From Echinicola jeungdonensis (lineage in GTDB: Bacteria; Bacteroidota; Bacteroidia; Cytophagales; Cyclobacteriaceae): a stretch of DNA of 15,163 bases. Made by a program: the position numbers and the translations under genes. Positions 1-8,849 of this stretch are shown here, in pieces. The DNA is taken from assembly GCF_030409905.1 (NCBI RefSeq), contig NZ_JAUFQT010000009.1, positions 1 to 15,163 of the forward strand, read 5' to 3'. The notes under the pieces are model-generated. The model worked only from the letters and a program-made list of their open reading frames with translations, was not told the origin of the DNA and did not search any database. Numbering within the stretch: position 1 is the stretch's first letter; every line of letters begins with the position of its first letter.

Positions 1-36
1 GTGGTTGATATAGAGGCCTCTTTGGGAAATAGACAT

Positions 37-78
37 AATTAACCTTTTAGTGACTTAACTAAAAGGTTAATTTTTTTT
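37..78 (+). terminator. Hairpin with U-tract beyond the transposase 3' end (left arm)
   Basis: A perfect 15-bp stem (37-51 with 58-72) closes a 6-nt loop and is followed by a T-run to 78. This is the form of an intrinsic terminator reading rightward. The transposase is on the opposite strand and ends at 220, so the hairpin would stop transcription entering from outside rather than end the transposase transcript. The AT-rich stem weakens the call. Confidence 0.55.
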
Positions 79-219
79 AGGGTACTTTGAAGTAAAATTC
101 AGAGTACAATTTGTGTAAGGAAAAGTACAATTACTGAATTGAAGGGGTTGATTTTTGGGGTGGTTTTGACAATTGGACACACCTGTCCTGTAATCCTTCT
201 TTCCGGCGGTAGTTTTTTG

Positions 220-1569
220 TCAAGCAGCTTTGTTGATGGGCGGGGATTCCTGTTGGTTTCTTCGTTTGGCAACTGCTACGGCGTTGGCTGCCATAATGCC
301 GAACAGCACGGCCAGCTTTTCCCTTTTATCTCCCTTTACTCGTATTTTAACCAGTCCATAGTGGTTTTTATGGTTGCCGAAAGCCCCTTCCATTGCCGTT
401 GCCCTTTGTTTGGAGACTTCAGCACTCAGAATCTTTTCGGCTTTGTTGTGCGGTTTGGGGCCTTTTTTGGGGAAGCCGGTGAATATGTCTTTGAGGTACA
501 ATACTTTCTGTTGGCATTGGTGGCATAAATCCGGTCGGCACCCAGCTGGGAAGTCTGTCCGAAAATCCGGGTATGTTTTAACCGTGGATATTTTCAACCG
601 GGTACATTCATTGAAGTTGTTGAAGTCCAGTTTATCGATAAATGATAGCCCGCCTGTCTGAAGGATATGGGCTTTCATACCGAACTCCACAGGTTTGTTT
701 TTCCTTTCCCCGGACGATCGGCCGGAGATAAGGTTTATGGAGGGAAACGATGCGGTCCTTAAGTTCGGAGGGAGGATTTTCCAACAAAAACTGCTGCTGG
801 ACCAAGACTTTTTTGATGGTCTTCAGACAGGCAAAGTCATTTGGTTTAAGCCCCGCCCCTTGATAAAAGTCTAGGATCTCTTGTAACTGGCCAAGTCCTT
901 TTTCCAACAGGAAGACCAGGGATTTTTTCCTTTTGAGGTTTCCTTAAAGGATTTGCGTCTTTTACGGAAGTAGCCAAGCTGTTTGGCCTTCTGCTCCCTG
1001 TATTTTGACCGGGCCTTTTTATGCCCAATTGTTTACATTTTTTGAACAGTTGCTTTTCAAACACCCACTGGCAGCATTCCCAGAGTAGTTTGGGTCGGTG
1101 GGGAAACGGACATAACTTTCATAACAGGTGGCATCCATTAATAAGACGTGGCTGTTGTCCACATCCTGTTTCCAGTGATCCATTAGTACCTCTTGGATCT
1201 GTTCCCAGTGGCAATGTTCCTCGATGTAGGCCCTGATCCGTGTCATAATGGTAAGGTCCCGGATCTGTTGGTCTGCTGCCAATACTTTCCCGCAGAAATA
1301 CTGAAGGCTCCAGTCGGTATTGAAACGCTCTATCAATTGGCGGTCTGAGGTATTCAGGTAGGCTTTCAAAAACATCAGGGCAAACATGCCCTTGGCACCG
1401 AACCACCTTGGGCACCAGGCCCCTGCAGCTTTTCAGGAACAAGGCTCGAAAGCTTTTCCCATGGCAGGCTGTCATGGATCTGGCCAAGCAAGGAATTCTT
1501 GAAAAAGTGATACTTTGGAGAGTATCCGTCAAAGTCTTTGAAAATAGGGAGCTGTATGGTATCTTTCAT
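220..1569 (-). CDS. IS5/IS1182-type DDE transposase (left-arm copy, frameshifted)
   Basis: Same gene as the right-edge copy. It encodes a cut-and-paste type transposase of about 445 residues. The C-terminal third is the best-read part of this arm: the catalytic Glu region reads MEGAFGNHKNHYG, followed by a basic Arg/Lys-rich tail and a clean stop after PPINKAA. Single-base indels split the rest into short overlapping frames. One indel near 515 turns TSKDIFTG into LKDIFTG after a run of out-of-frame residues. The left arm supplies the correct CCCC in FPTD, while the right arm supplies the correct ACCTCCAAAGAC, so the consensus is intact. The start is ATG at 1569, after a hairpin. Family placement is from recognised motifs, not a search. 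Confidence 0.8.
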
Positions 1570-1604
1570 AGTATTTTTGTCTGCAAACAAAAAATACGAA
1601 AAAG

Positions 1605-1646
1605 AAAACCCCGGAAAAAGCCCTTTTGGACGATTTTCGGGGTTTT
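1605..1646. terminator. Hairpin upstream of the transposase start (left arm)
   Basis: AAAACCCCG at 1605-1613 pairs with CGGGGTTTT at 1638-1646. T-rich runs follow on either strand, so it could act both ways. It lies 35 nt upstream of the transposase ATG at 1569. A hairpin here would shield the transposase from read-through transcription, a feature known in several IS families. The loop is 24 nt, so the folding strength is moderate. Confidence 0.5.
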
Positions 1647-1715
1647 TGAGTTATTTTTTCGCAACCCTGTTTATTAGAGTCAGTGATTTTAGCTAATTAA
1701 CAAGAAGCCCTATAG

Positions 1716-1751
1716 AAAGGTGGTTTGTGCGGACACAAACCACCTTTTTTT
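1716..1751 (+). terminator. Strong intrinsic terminator hairpin (left arm)
   Basis: A perfect 14-bp stem (AAAGGTGGTTTGTG at 1716-1729 with 1734-1747) has a 4-nt CGGA loop and ends in seven Ts. On the opposite strand it ends in a shorter T-run (TTTCT), so it may act in both directions. It lies just past the stop of the small frame at 1754 and after the coiled-coil lipoprotein gene, separating them from the insertion sequence. Confidence 0.75.
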
Positions 1752-1753
1752 AC

Positions 1754-1888
1754 TTATTCCAAAGTCAAAATACAGCCGGAATATTTTTCATTTCCATTGA
1801 ATATTTCACCTTGGAATATGCAGCCTTCCTTCCTGTAAATAAGATATTCGATTCCATTTTGGTCACCGTAATCTATAAGAAAAGAGTA
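1754..1888 (-). CDS. Short unassigned reading frame or 3' gene remnant (left arm)
   Basis: In this arm the frame is open from TAC at 1888 to TAA at 1754. It gives about 44 residues, including YGDQNGIEYLIYRKEGC and FNGNEKYSGCILTLE. The composition looks like protein, and the stop lies directly before a strong terminator, as a real gene end would. No ATG, GTG or TTG was found at a sensible place, and a stop in the same frame lies just upstream (mirror of 13303). It may be the C-terminal remnant of a decayed gene, or part of the preceding lipoprotein's transcript. No family recognised. Confidence 0.35.
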   Translation of the reverse strand, partial: YSFLIDYGDQNGIEYLIYRKEGCIFQGEIFNGNEKYSGCILTLE

Positions 1889-1899
1889 TTATGGAATAC

Positions 1900-2427
1900 C
1901 TAATCCATGGATTCAGGATTGTATTCCAAATCGTAATCGATCATGGTGGAATCCTCCTCAAGCATGGATGGAACCTCATCCCTTCCAATAACTTCTCTGC
2001 GTTCCAGCTCAATTATTACGTCCATTTGCTGGGAAAAGGAGGCATCCTCCTCTCGAAGCCTGTTAAATTCTTCAAGGAGTTCTTCATCACTAAAAGATTC
2101 ATACCTTTTGATTCTTTCCTCCTTGATTTTTTGTTTTTTCTCTGCATCAAAGCTTCTTCTCTTTTTCTAATCGGCTTTCACCGATTTAATGAATTTGGTA
2201 CCTTTTTCAGAGCCATAAAAGGCGCATCTTCACCAGGATTTCCTCCTGTGTCCCATCAATATGAACCACGGTAAGGGTGTCAAATTTTTCCATGGAATAT
2301 TCATCCCCGGATTCTTTGTCCAAGACTTTTTCCTCTTGATATTCAAACTGATCCTCATTTGATGACGAGCATGCCACCAAATGATAAGAGATATAATTAT
2401 TAATATGTTCCTAGTATTCATAATCAT
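1900..2427 (-). CDS. Charged coiled-coil lipoprotein (left-arm copy, frameshifted)
   Basis: Left-arm copy of the 176-residue lipoprotein read cleanly at 12764-13294. Here several one-base losses break it. One near 2395 falls just after the lipobox region, and another near 2170 removes a T and a C from the stretch coding for the Lys/Glu-rich helix. The result is a set of short frames. The 5' end (MIMNTRNILIIISLII) and the 3' end (DLEYNPESMD then TAG) match the intact copy. The lesions are arm-specific, so they are probably read errors. Confidence 0.75.
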
Positions 2428-2459
2428 AAGGTTTTGGTTACTGATTTAATTAAATGGAT

Positions 2460-2933
2460 TCAGTATATTTTCTTATCTGGTTGTCGATCCACATTTGGAA
2501 TACCTCCTTAGCTCCATTTTGTTTAAAATGGATCATGGGTATTTTCCTGTTTTCAGGGGCAATCGGGAGTTCCTGATAAATAAAATCATCATCAACCCAG
2601 CATTGGCGGCATCCTTTCTGGTATTGGCAAAAATACGCGCTTAGGTCTTGCCCAATAAATGGCTCCCAGGCACATAGGGCAAGGTTCACAGGAGGAATAA
2701 ACCTCACAGTCTTCAAGCTGAAAATGTCCAAGTGATTTGCAGGCATCCCGGATGGCCATGATCTCCGCATGAGCAGTTGGGTCATTGGTACTTAGGACAC
2801 TATTGTTTCCTTTTCCAATGACGACCCCCTCTTTTACAACAATACAGCCAAACGGGCCTCCCTTTCCGGAACTCATTCCTTCTTTTGCCAGGGAAATTGC
2901 CATTTCCATAAAGGTTCGTTGCTGTTCAGTCAT
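2460..2933 (-). CDS. guaD: Guanine deaminase, GuaD-like (left-arm copy, frameshifted late)
   Basis: Left-arm copy of the zinc-dependent deaminase. This arm reads correctly from ATG at 2933 through the zinc site: GGPFGCIVV, then TAHAEIMAIRDAC, then SCEPCPMCLGAIYWARP. It then loses single bases near 2640 and 2590-2610, so the frame slides after RVF. The right arm is correct in that part and reads FFANTRKDAANAGFDDDFIYQE. The merged protein is 158 residues, the usual length for Bacillus subtilis-type GuaD. The ATG follows an AT-rich ~200-nt leader that separates it from the upstream DsbD_N-like gene, so guaD may have its own promoter. Confidence 0.85.
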
Positions 2934-3134
2934 TTGCTTATAATCGGTTTGTTTCCATAATATTAAAAGCCTTTCAAAAGCAATTCAAAACCTCAGGCTT
3001 CCTTTATGAAAATAACCATATGATTGGTAAAATGAAAAAATAAAAGAGATAAATATCCGCAGAATTAAAGATTTTAGGAGCTAAAGGAATTAAATCGCCT
3101 TTTTTCTGAAAATTCAAAGCAAATGGATAAGTTG

Positions 3135-3593
3135 TTAGTTTTGCAAGTCTATGTTAAAATTTAAAGTCCTTGGAAAAAAGCATTTATAGGCATTGCAAGC
3201 TTGATAGTATAATTCTCCTGGGATTTTAAAAGTCCCCTTTTGGCTTTTTTTACCAAAATTTCACAGTGAATTGATTAGAAAATACTTGCAAAGGCTGATC
3301 TTCTCCAATCATTTTGAAAGTTTTTGGGGCAGAAAACTGAGCAGAGTCAATTTGAAAAGATGCTGGCCATTCTATGGTAATCCGGGTTGGAATAAAATTG
3401 GGGTCATTCACTTCATCTGCCTGAATGTGCATTCCATTTTGAATGGCAAAAACCAACTCTAGCTGTTGATTATTTTCTTTAAGGTAATTTGCTCATTAAT
3501 CAGTTTTACCCAGTGTTTTTCTTGTCCATTTGCTGGAAGGGTGATCCCAATCAGTAGGAGTATCCCAATACTAATTTTCAGACAATAGCTCAT
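3135..3593 (-). CDS. Stand-alone DsbD N-terminal-like domain protein (left-arm copy)
   Basis: Left-arm copy of the 152-residue secreted domain protein described for the right arm. This arm reads well in the middle (AIQNGMHIQADEVNDPNFIPTR). One A is missing near 3480 (TTAAAG for TTAAAAG) early in the gene. Near 3255 both arms show an apparent stop: here the frame ends KFW then TAA. The frame that continues as FGKKSQKGTFKIPGE and LYYQACNAYKCFFP is open to TAA at 3135. The stop is therefore probably a miscalled T-run rather than the natural end. Confidence 0.6.
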
Positions 3594-4125
3594 CAAGTTT
3601 AGCTTTAAGCCCCAAAAGTTTTGCGTCAAAATTCTTAGAATCCAGCAAGGACATATATTGGATATTTCCCTCCAGATCAACTAATATATTGGAGGCAAGC
3701 ATTACTTCATCCCCGGGCCAAGTCGGGCAATACGTCCTCAGGGGCAAAACTTGCCGCCCAGTCCCATCTTCATCCAATATTACCGGGAAGCTAAATTGAA
3801 ACGGTCTTGCAGTTTTTCTTTTTACCAGGGAAGCAGGTTCTTTCACATCGATAATGAGGACTTTGACATTTTTATTTCTGTAATTCTGGGCTAGCTCTTC
3901 AAGATAGGGAGCTTCGGCATTGCAAAACGGACACCAGGTAGTAGCAATATGGATGACCAAATAGCCGCCTTTGAAATCTTCAGAGGAAATAGTATTGCCT
4001 TCCAGATCCACTAATGTGAAATCCGGAAGTTCCATTCCCTTGGAGTCCATTGATTCGGTCTGGCCTTGTGCCCATAAAGGCAGACTAATCAAATAAAGGA
4101 CTAATATGGATATTTTATAATTCAT
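3571..4125 (-). CDS. TlpA-like thioredoxin, secreted (left-arm copy, compensated frameshifts)
   Basis: This arm appears to hold an uninterrupted frame, but part of it is wrong. Compensating one-base indels between about 3700 and 3830 change VKEKLQDRFNFSF to VKRKTARPFQFSF and scramble the stretch after DEDGT. The right arm reads each affected segment differently, and the merged version is VAASFAPEDVLPDLARDEVML, which fits a thioredoxin fold. The start used here is ATG at 4125, whose signal peptide is MNYKISILVLYLISLPLWAQ. An ATG 36 nt further upstream would add a charged, non-signal-like stretch and is rejected. Confidence 0.85.
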   Translation of the reverse strand: MNYKISILVLYLISLPLWAQGQTESMDSKGMELPDFTLVDLEGNTISSEDFKGGYLVIHIATTWCPFCNAEAPYLEELAQNYRNKNVKVLIIDVKEPASLVKRKTARPFQFSFPVILDEDGTGRQVLPLRTYCPTWPGDEVMLASNILVDLEGNIQYMSLLDSKNFDAKLLGLKAKLDELLSEN

Positions 4126-4438
4126 TGATGTATAGCGTTTTATGTCTGTAAATATAATCAATATTTAAATGATTTTTCTGGATTTCAATGATCTTCAAAC
4201 CGGAAAAACCTGTTGAAATAATGAATAGAGAAATTTATTAGGAGATCAAGTTAAATTTCTTTTTGAACCGATATAATGATAATAATATTTTATTCTATAA
4301 ACATTGAAATACAGTTATTTAAACTTTGTTTTATTTGATTAGGGGGGTAAAAGAATTAAATTTTGATAATACTTAAAAACCTGCTGGTATTAAAAAATTC
4401 GTATCCATATTTTCATTTAAAATTAACCCAAAACAACC
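4126..4438. promoter_or_regulatory. Divergent intergenic region (left arm)
   Basis: About 310 nt of very AT-rich DNA between the divergently read tlpA and lipoprotein genes, so it must hold promoters for both. A possible Bacteroidota-type promoter for the lipoprotein side has TTTG near 4328 and a TAAATTTTG stretch about 4356, close to the TTTG / TAnnTTTG pattern but with an extra base. No Shine-Dalgarno-like sequence precedes either start, as usual in this phylum. No RNA structure or operator was recognised. Confidence 0.35.
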
Positions 4439-5146
4439 ATGAAAGGCTTAGTTATTTTCCTAACAGCTTCAATTTCGCTGTTTATTTTGGCTTGTTCTGA
4501 GATTGAAGAAGAAGCAGCGTATGTGGGTGTTCCCAAAATTTCTTTGGGTTCTTATGAATAGGGAATTTGGCTGATGAATGGGCTCGTAAAGGTGGTACCC
4601 AAAACAGTCAACCAGTTTTTGCCTTTTCTGATCCAAGTAGCCCTGTGGAAGGGTCTTCAGCCGGTCTAATAAGGGGGCCAAGGGAATTTCAATGAGTTTG
4701 CATGCAGAGGAACTTATAGCGGGAATGCTTATACCATCTGGTTTGTAATATTCAATGCCCCTGAAAATTGTGCCACCAGTCCATGCGGTGAACCAGACAT
4801 TTTTAATCCTGAAACCATGACAGATGTTTCCTTTGGAGGAGGAAATATCGCAGGAAATTCCTCTATAACCATAAGTGGCCATAAAAAAGTAGGAGACTTG
4901 TCTGGATCTGCTATGCCTTTTTTTAATGACTTGTTGGGATTAGATATTCCGATATTCGGCTTAATAGACCCTTGGGGTGCAGAAGTGCATTTGGTGCTTC
5001 GAAGTCATGGTCCAAAAGTACCTGCTAATATGCCGGATTTAATCAATTCATTTGATGGAGGATGTACCACTTTTCTCGATGCTGGTCAGGTTACTGATGA
5101 CCCTGGAGAATGTGCCGATTCCCATTTCGCTATTTTTCAACCTTAA
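4439..5146 (+). pseudogene. Secreted lipoprotein, broken in both arms (left copy)
   Basis: Starts MKGLVIFLTASISLFILACS, a lipoprotein signal peptide with Cys near residue 19, followed by EIEEEAAYVGVPKISLGSYE. An in-frame TAG follows, then the same frame continues as GNLADEWARKGGTQNSQPVF. Near 4672 the frame shifts once more, and the rest reads NEFACRGTYSGNAYTIWF, CATSPCGEPDIFNPE and VHLVLRSHGPKVPANMPDL to a stop at 5144-5146. The Cys-rich C-terminal domain resembles uncharacterised Bacteroidota secreted proteins, function unknown. The TAG is identical in both arms. The G-run at 4672 differs between arms and neither length restores the frame. It is either a real pseudogene or carries repeated under-calling of a long G-run. 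Confidence 0.65.
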
Positions 5147-5164
5147 AAAACATTTTGTCTTAAG

Positions 5165-5191
5165 GGCGGGCAAAAAAGCTCGCCTTTTTTT
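5165..5191 (+). terminator. Terminator of the secreted lipoprotein gene (left arm)
   Basis: GGCGGGC at 5165-5171 pairs with GCTCGCC at 5178-5184 (one G-U pair) around an AAAAAA loop, followed by seven Ts. It is a textbook intrinsic terminator 18 nt after the stop codon at 5146. Confidence 0.9.
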
Positions 5192-5639
5192 ACCCATTTC
5201 AATTGAAAAAAGTGGTTTCTATTTCTAATACTGATTGAATTCCCTATTTCTTCAAAAGTGTGAAATTATTCACCTTAAGTAGGGGCTAATATGAGGTAGA
5301 AGATACCGGCGGTGTATTTGATAGGGATTATTCCATCTTTTCCTGAAGCGTTAGAAAAATAACAGGGTTATCTGAACTTTTGGTTATTCATGGAAGCCTA
5401 ATGTGAATCGCTTTCAGAATTCTACCTTAGCTAGGTAATCAAAGAGAATTATTGTGTACACTCAGTTGACAGATGAATTGATGTCCAATTATCAAATGTA
5501 ATTTTTAATAACAGTAAATCTATAAAATTCGATTCCGGCAATTACCAACTGGAAGTTTTCTTGTGACCAATTTTATCTCACTAACTTGATTAAGTTGAGT
5601 AATAAAGAAAATCATAATCCCAAGATCAGCTTATAAGGA
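5192..5639. other. Spacer without a recognised gene (left arm)
   Basis: About 450 nt between the lipoprotein terminator and the end of the PPTase remnant. No frame of convincing length or composition is shared by both arms. It has no tRNA-like cloverleaf and no repeats beyond a short AACTT-GATT-AAGTT hairpin near 5584. Lying between two decayed genes, it may be debris of a former gene. Confidence 0.5.
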
Positions 5640-6354
5640 TTAATGATAAAATGAGAGGTCACCTAAATCTCCATCAGTAGCAACAGCTGCTGGATATTCT
5701 TTCCCGGTGTAATGATCTCGTGCATACCAATTTGAATTTTACAATCCCCAATTTAAGATATGGATTAGTGAAGGTGATTTTCCACTAATTGAGGATACAT
5801 ACAATGGCTCCATTGGAAAAGAAAGCCCTTTCCCAAAAGCTTTAAGTAAAGCTTCCTTTCTTGTCTAAAATTGAATAAATATTTCCGGTCTTTTTTCCTG
5901 AGTAATTTCCTTTATTAACCTGATTTCCCTCTTAAAAAAAAATTACGGATAAAATGATCATAAGAAACATCATGTCGAATTTGCTCAATTTCGATCCTAA
6001 CATTCCGATTTTTAGAAAAATCTAAAGGGCTTTGTTGCTGGAATGTGATAGATCGAAATTGATGTTTTCCCAACCAATTTCTGGTCTTAATTGGGGTTTC
6101 CCATATTTAATAATCAAATTGAATTTGATCGGGTTTTATCTCTATATAAAAGCCCAAGATTTGACGTAACAATCCACGTGCAGCAATTGATTGGATTTTA
6201 TTTTTTTCAAAATGAAGCCTTCCAACCTTTTCAAGCTCCTCAATAGAAAGTATTGATGTTAAATATTTTCTTTGCCTTCACCTAAATCAAGGGAGAATCG
6301 CCAAATATGAACCGTGCCTTTAGGGGTGACATAATTGGAATCGAATGTTGTCAA
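5640..6354 (-). pseudogene. Sfp-type 4'-phosphopantetheinyl transferase remnant (left copy)
   Basis: Left copy of the PPTase remnant described for the right arm. It carries the same shared lesions: the extra T after FDY, TAG in place of Trp in WTRKEA, a frameshift inside GKGLSF, and an in-frame TAA after LNWGL. It ends at TAA 5640-5642. TTG at 6354 is the first in-frame start candidate. An ATG at 6374 would serve if the AAA run after it were one base longer. Upstream, the P450 stop lies 23 nt away, so the two were probably one operon. Confidence 0.65.
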
Positions 6355-6377
6355 TGAACTAGATGTTTGGTCATATT

Positions 6378-7604
6378 TTACTTTCTTTTTTCTAGTTGCA
6401 TCAGTATCCCATTTTTGGGTCTGAGGTTTAATAATTGGGCCATTTCCACCACTTGATCCGGCACCAATTTTAGCCGCCAAATTGAGAGATTGAAGCGATA
6501 ACCATAACCCCCTCTAACCAGGCATAATGCTGACCAATACATGAACGTGGACCTTCACTGAATGGAAAATACTCATATTTTGATTTTTGTCGATTAGTGG
6601 AAGGTGCCCAAGATTGAGGATTGAACTTCATGGGGTCTTTATGAAACCTTGAATCGTGATGTATCAGGTAAGGGCTCATCAAGACAATGGTTCCCTTAGG
6701 ATGAAATAATCGCCGATTGTTAAATTTGAACGGGCTTCTCGGACGATAACATAAATAGGGGGGTATAACCGCATTGCTTCTGTGAAAACCATTTTGGTAA
6801 ATTTCAACTTTGGATAATCATCCAAAGTAGGTTGCCGACCTTGTAATACTTGGTCGACTTCTTCATGTAATTCTTCCTCAGCTAGTGGATTTTGCGAAAG
6901 GAGGTACCAGGTCCAGGTAAGAGCAAGGGAAGTAGTGTCAAATGCGGTGAGTAATAGAGTAAGGGCTTCATCCCGGATTTCCTCATTGCTGATCCCACGA
7001 TCTTTTTTATTTTGTTTCTTGGGCTAAAAGTAGCAGGGAAAGTAAATCACCTTTGTCTAATTTAGTTTTCCCGCGCTCTTCAATAATTTTATAAATGATT
7101 TTATCCAATCGACTTTTTGCTTTAAAAATCTAATAGAGCCTGGAAGAGGAAGCTTAAGCAAATATTCCGCAAATGGAAGGGTTACCCTTCCAAAAATATC
7201 CATTATAGATTCAAATTCCTGATTAATTTCTGCAGCTTCTTCTTCTAAATCAACACCAAACATGGTCTTTCCAGCAATTCCGGTACTCATTCTGACCATT
7301 TCTTTAAAAATATCCACCGATGTCCCATTTTTCCAGCCGTTCATTAACCTTGAGGCAAATTCTGACATGACAGGGGAATAAATGTCCATCATTTTCCGGT
7401 GAAATGCCGGTTGCATTATTCGCGAATGGTGCTTATGAAAATCCCCTTCACTAGTAAGCAATCCCTCTCCTAATAGTTCTTTTGCCATTTTTAGGGGCCT
7501 ACCTTTGACGAAATTATCCTGTTGTGTGGAAAGCACTTCTTTGATAAAGTCCGGGTGATTTAACAGTAAAATTCGAAGATGTCCTATTTTAAATTGAGCA
7601 ATAT
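6378..7604 (-). CDS. Cytochrome P450, N-terminus missing (left copy, frameshifted)
   Basis: Left copy of the P450 described for the right arm, running from the palindrome centre toward TAA at 6378. This arm reads the first third well: NHPDFIKEVL, FVKGRPLKMAKELLGEG, FHKHHSRIMQPAFHRKM and TGIAGKTMFGVD. It then loses a T near 7130 and gains an A near 7015. It reads the C-terminal end better than the right arm: LRPKNGILMQLEKRK then stop, and HHDSRFHKDPMKF. The heme-ligand stretch FPFSEGPRSCIG is intact at about 6530-6575. Merging with the right arm gives one continuous protein with no shared lesion seen. Confidence 0.85.
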
Positions 7605-7608
7605 GGAG
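7605..7608. other. Centre (fold-back point) of the palindrome
   Basis: The four bases GGAG are the only unpaired ones between the arms. Read into the right arm they belong to the P450 frame: TAT GGA GAT ATT GCT gives Y-G-D-I-A, continuing into QFKIG, as expected for the start of a P450 beta-sheet region. Read into the left arm the same frame gives Leu-His instead of Gly-Asp. The turn therefore sits in the middle of a coding sequence with a few bases of ATAT microhomology. That is typical of a broken or self-primed DNA end and unlike an evolved telomere or origin. Confidence 0.85.
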
Positions 7609-8829
7609 ATATTGCTCAATTTAAAATAGGACATCTTCGAATTTTACTGTTAAATCACCCGGACTTTATCAAAGAAGTGCTTTCCACACAACAGGATAAT
7701 TTCGTCAAAGGTAGGCCCCTAAAAATGGCAAAAGAACTATTAGGAGAGGGATTGCTTACTAGTGAAGGGGATTTTCATAAGCACCATTCGCGAATAATGC
7801 AACCGGCATTTCACCGGAAATGATGGACATTTATTCCCCTGTCATGTCAGAATTTGCCTCAAGGTTAATGAACGGCTGGAAAATGGGACATCGGTGGATA
7901 TTTTTAAAGAAATGGTCAGAATGAGTACCGGAATTGCTGGAAAGACCATGTTTGGTGTTGATTTAGAAGAAGAAGCTGCAGAAATTAATCAGGAATTTGA
8001 ATCTATAATGGATATTTTTGGAAGGGTAACCCTTCCATTTGCGGAATATTTGCTTAAGCTTCCTCTTCCAGGCTCTATTAGATTTTTTAAAGCAAAAAGT
8101 CGATTGGATAAAATCATTTATAAAATTATTGAAGAGCGCCGGAAAACTAAATTACAAAGGTGATTTACTTTCCCTGCTACTTTTAGCCCAAGAAACAAAT
8201 AAAAAAGATCGTGGGATCAGCAATGAGGAAATCCGGGATGAAGCCCTTACTCTATTACTCACCGCATTTGACACTACTTCCCTTGCTCTTACCTGGACCT
8301 GGTACCTCCTTTCGCAAAATCCACTAGCTGAGGAAGAATTACATGAAGAAGTCGACCAAGTATTACAAGGTCGGCAACCTACTTTGGATGATTATCCAAA
8401 GTTGAAATTTACCAAATGGTTTTCACAGAAGCAATGCGGTTATACCCCCTATTTATGTTATCGTCCGAGAAGCCCGTTCAAATTTAACAATCGGCGATTA
8501 TTTCATTCCTAAGGGAACCATTGTCTTGATGAGCCCTTACCTGATACATCACGATTCAAGTTTCATAAAGACCCCATGAAGTTCAATCCTCAATCTTGGG
8601 CACCTTCCACTAATCGACAAAAATCAAAATATGAGTATTTTCCATTCAGTGAAGGTCCACGTTCATGTATTGGTCAGCATTATGCCTGGTTAGAGGGGGT
8701 TATGGTTATCGCTTCAATCTCTCAATTTTGGCGGCTAAAATTGGTGCCGGATCAAGTGGTGGAAATGGCCCAATTATTAAACCTCAGACCCAAAATGGGA
8801 TACTGATGCAACTAGAAAAAAGAAAGTAA
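7605..8829 (+). CDS. Cytochrome P450, N-terminus missing (right copy, frameshifted)
   Basis: Heme-thiolate monooxygenase that would insert one oxygen atom into an organic substrate using electrons from a redox partner; the substrate is unknown. Visible elements in order: YGDIAQFKIG at the cut end; NHPDFIKEVLSTQQDNFVKG; the I-helix AFDTTS at 8264-8281; the K-helix E-x-x-R (EAMR, 8428-8439) followed by LYPP; and FPFSEGPRSCIG, with the heme-ligand Cys at 8666-8668. About 408 residues remain, and roughly 50-70 N-terminal residues are absent because the window folds back here. Right-arm losses (near 7822, 7884, 8411) break the frame; the left arm is intact at each. The soluble-looking sequence resembles CYP102-like bacterial P450s, but no subfamily is claimed. 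The PPTase remnant follows after about 20 nt. Confidence 0.87.
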
Positions 8830-8849
8830 AATACCAAACATCTAGTTCA

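Larger units (their letters stand above)
14..7604 (+). repeat. Left arm of a window-wide inverted repeat
   Basis: This whole arm is the reverse complement of 7609-15163. The symmetry is visible at the centre, where GAGCAATAT, then GGAG, then ATATTGCTC spans 7596-7617. It is equally visible at the ends, where AGGCCTCTTT at 14-23 mirrors the last bases of the window. Every gene and terminator occurs in both arms. The arms differ mostly by single-base gains or losses in short homopolymers, and this arm is 36 nt longer. That error profile fits two noisy passes over one molecule better than diverged duplicate DNA. Bases 1-13 have no partner because the right arm stops first. Confidence 0.97.

Noticed and set aside
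139..528. 129-codon open frame on the plus strand with hydrophobic residues
   Set aside because: It is antisense to the transposase C-terminal region, whose catalytic motif is clear on the other strand.
4469..4882. 137-codon frame antisense to the secreted lipoprotein gene
   Set aside because: The plus strand has the lipoprotein signal peptide, Cys-rich domain and matching terminator; the antisense frame has no recognisable feature.
7560..7650. Covalently closed hairpin telomere of a linear replicon
   Set aside because: Sequencing round a closed end would give such a palindrome, but the centre lies inside a P450 reading frame and shows no resolvase-type site beyond the fold itself.
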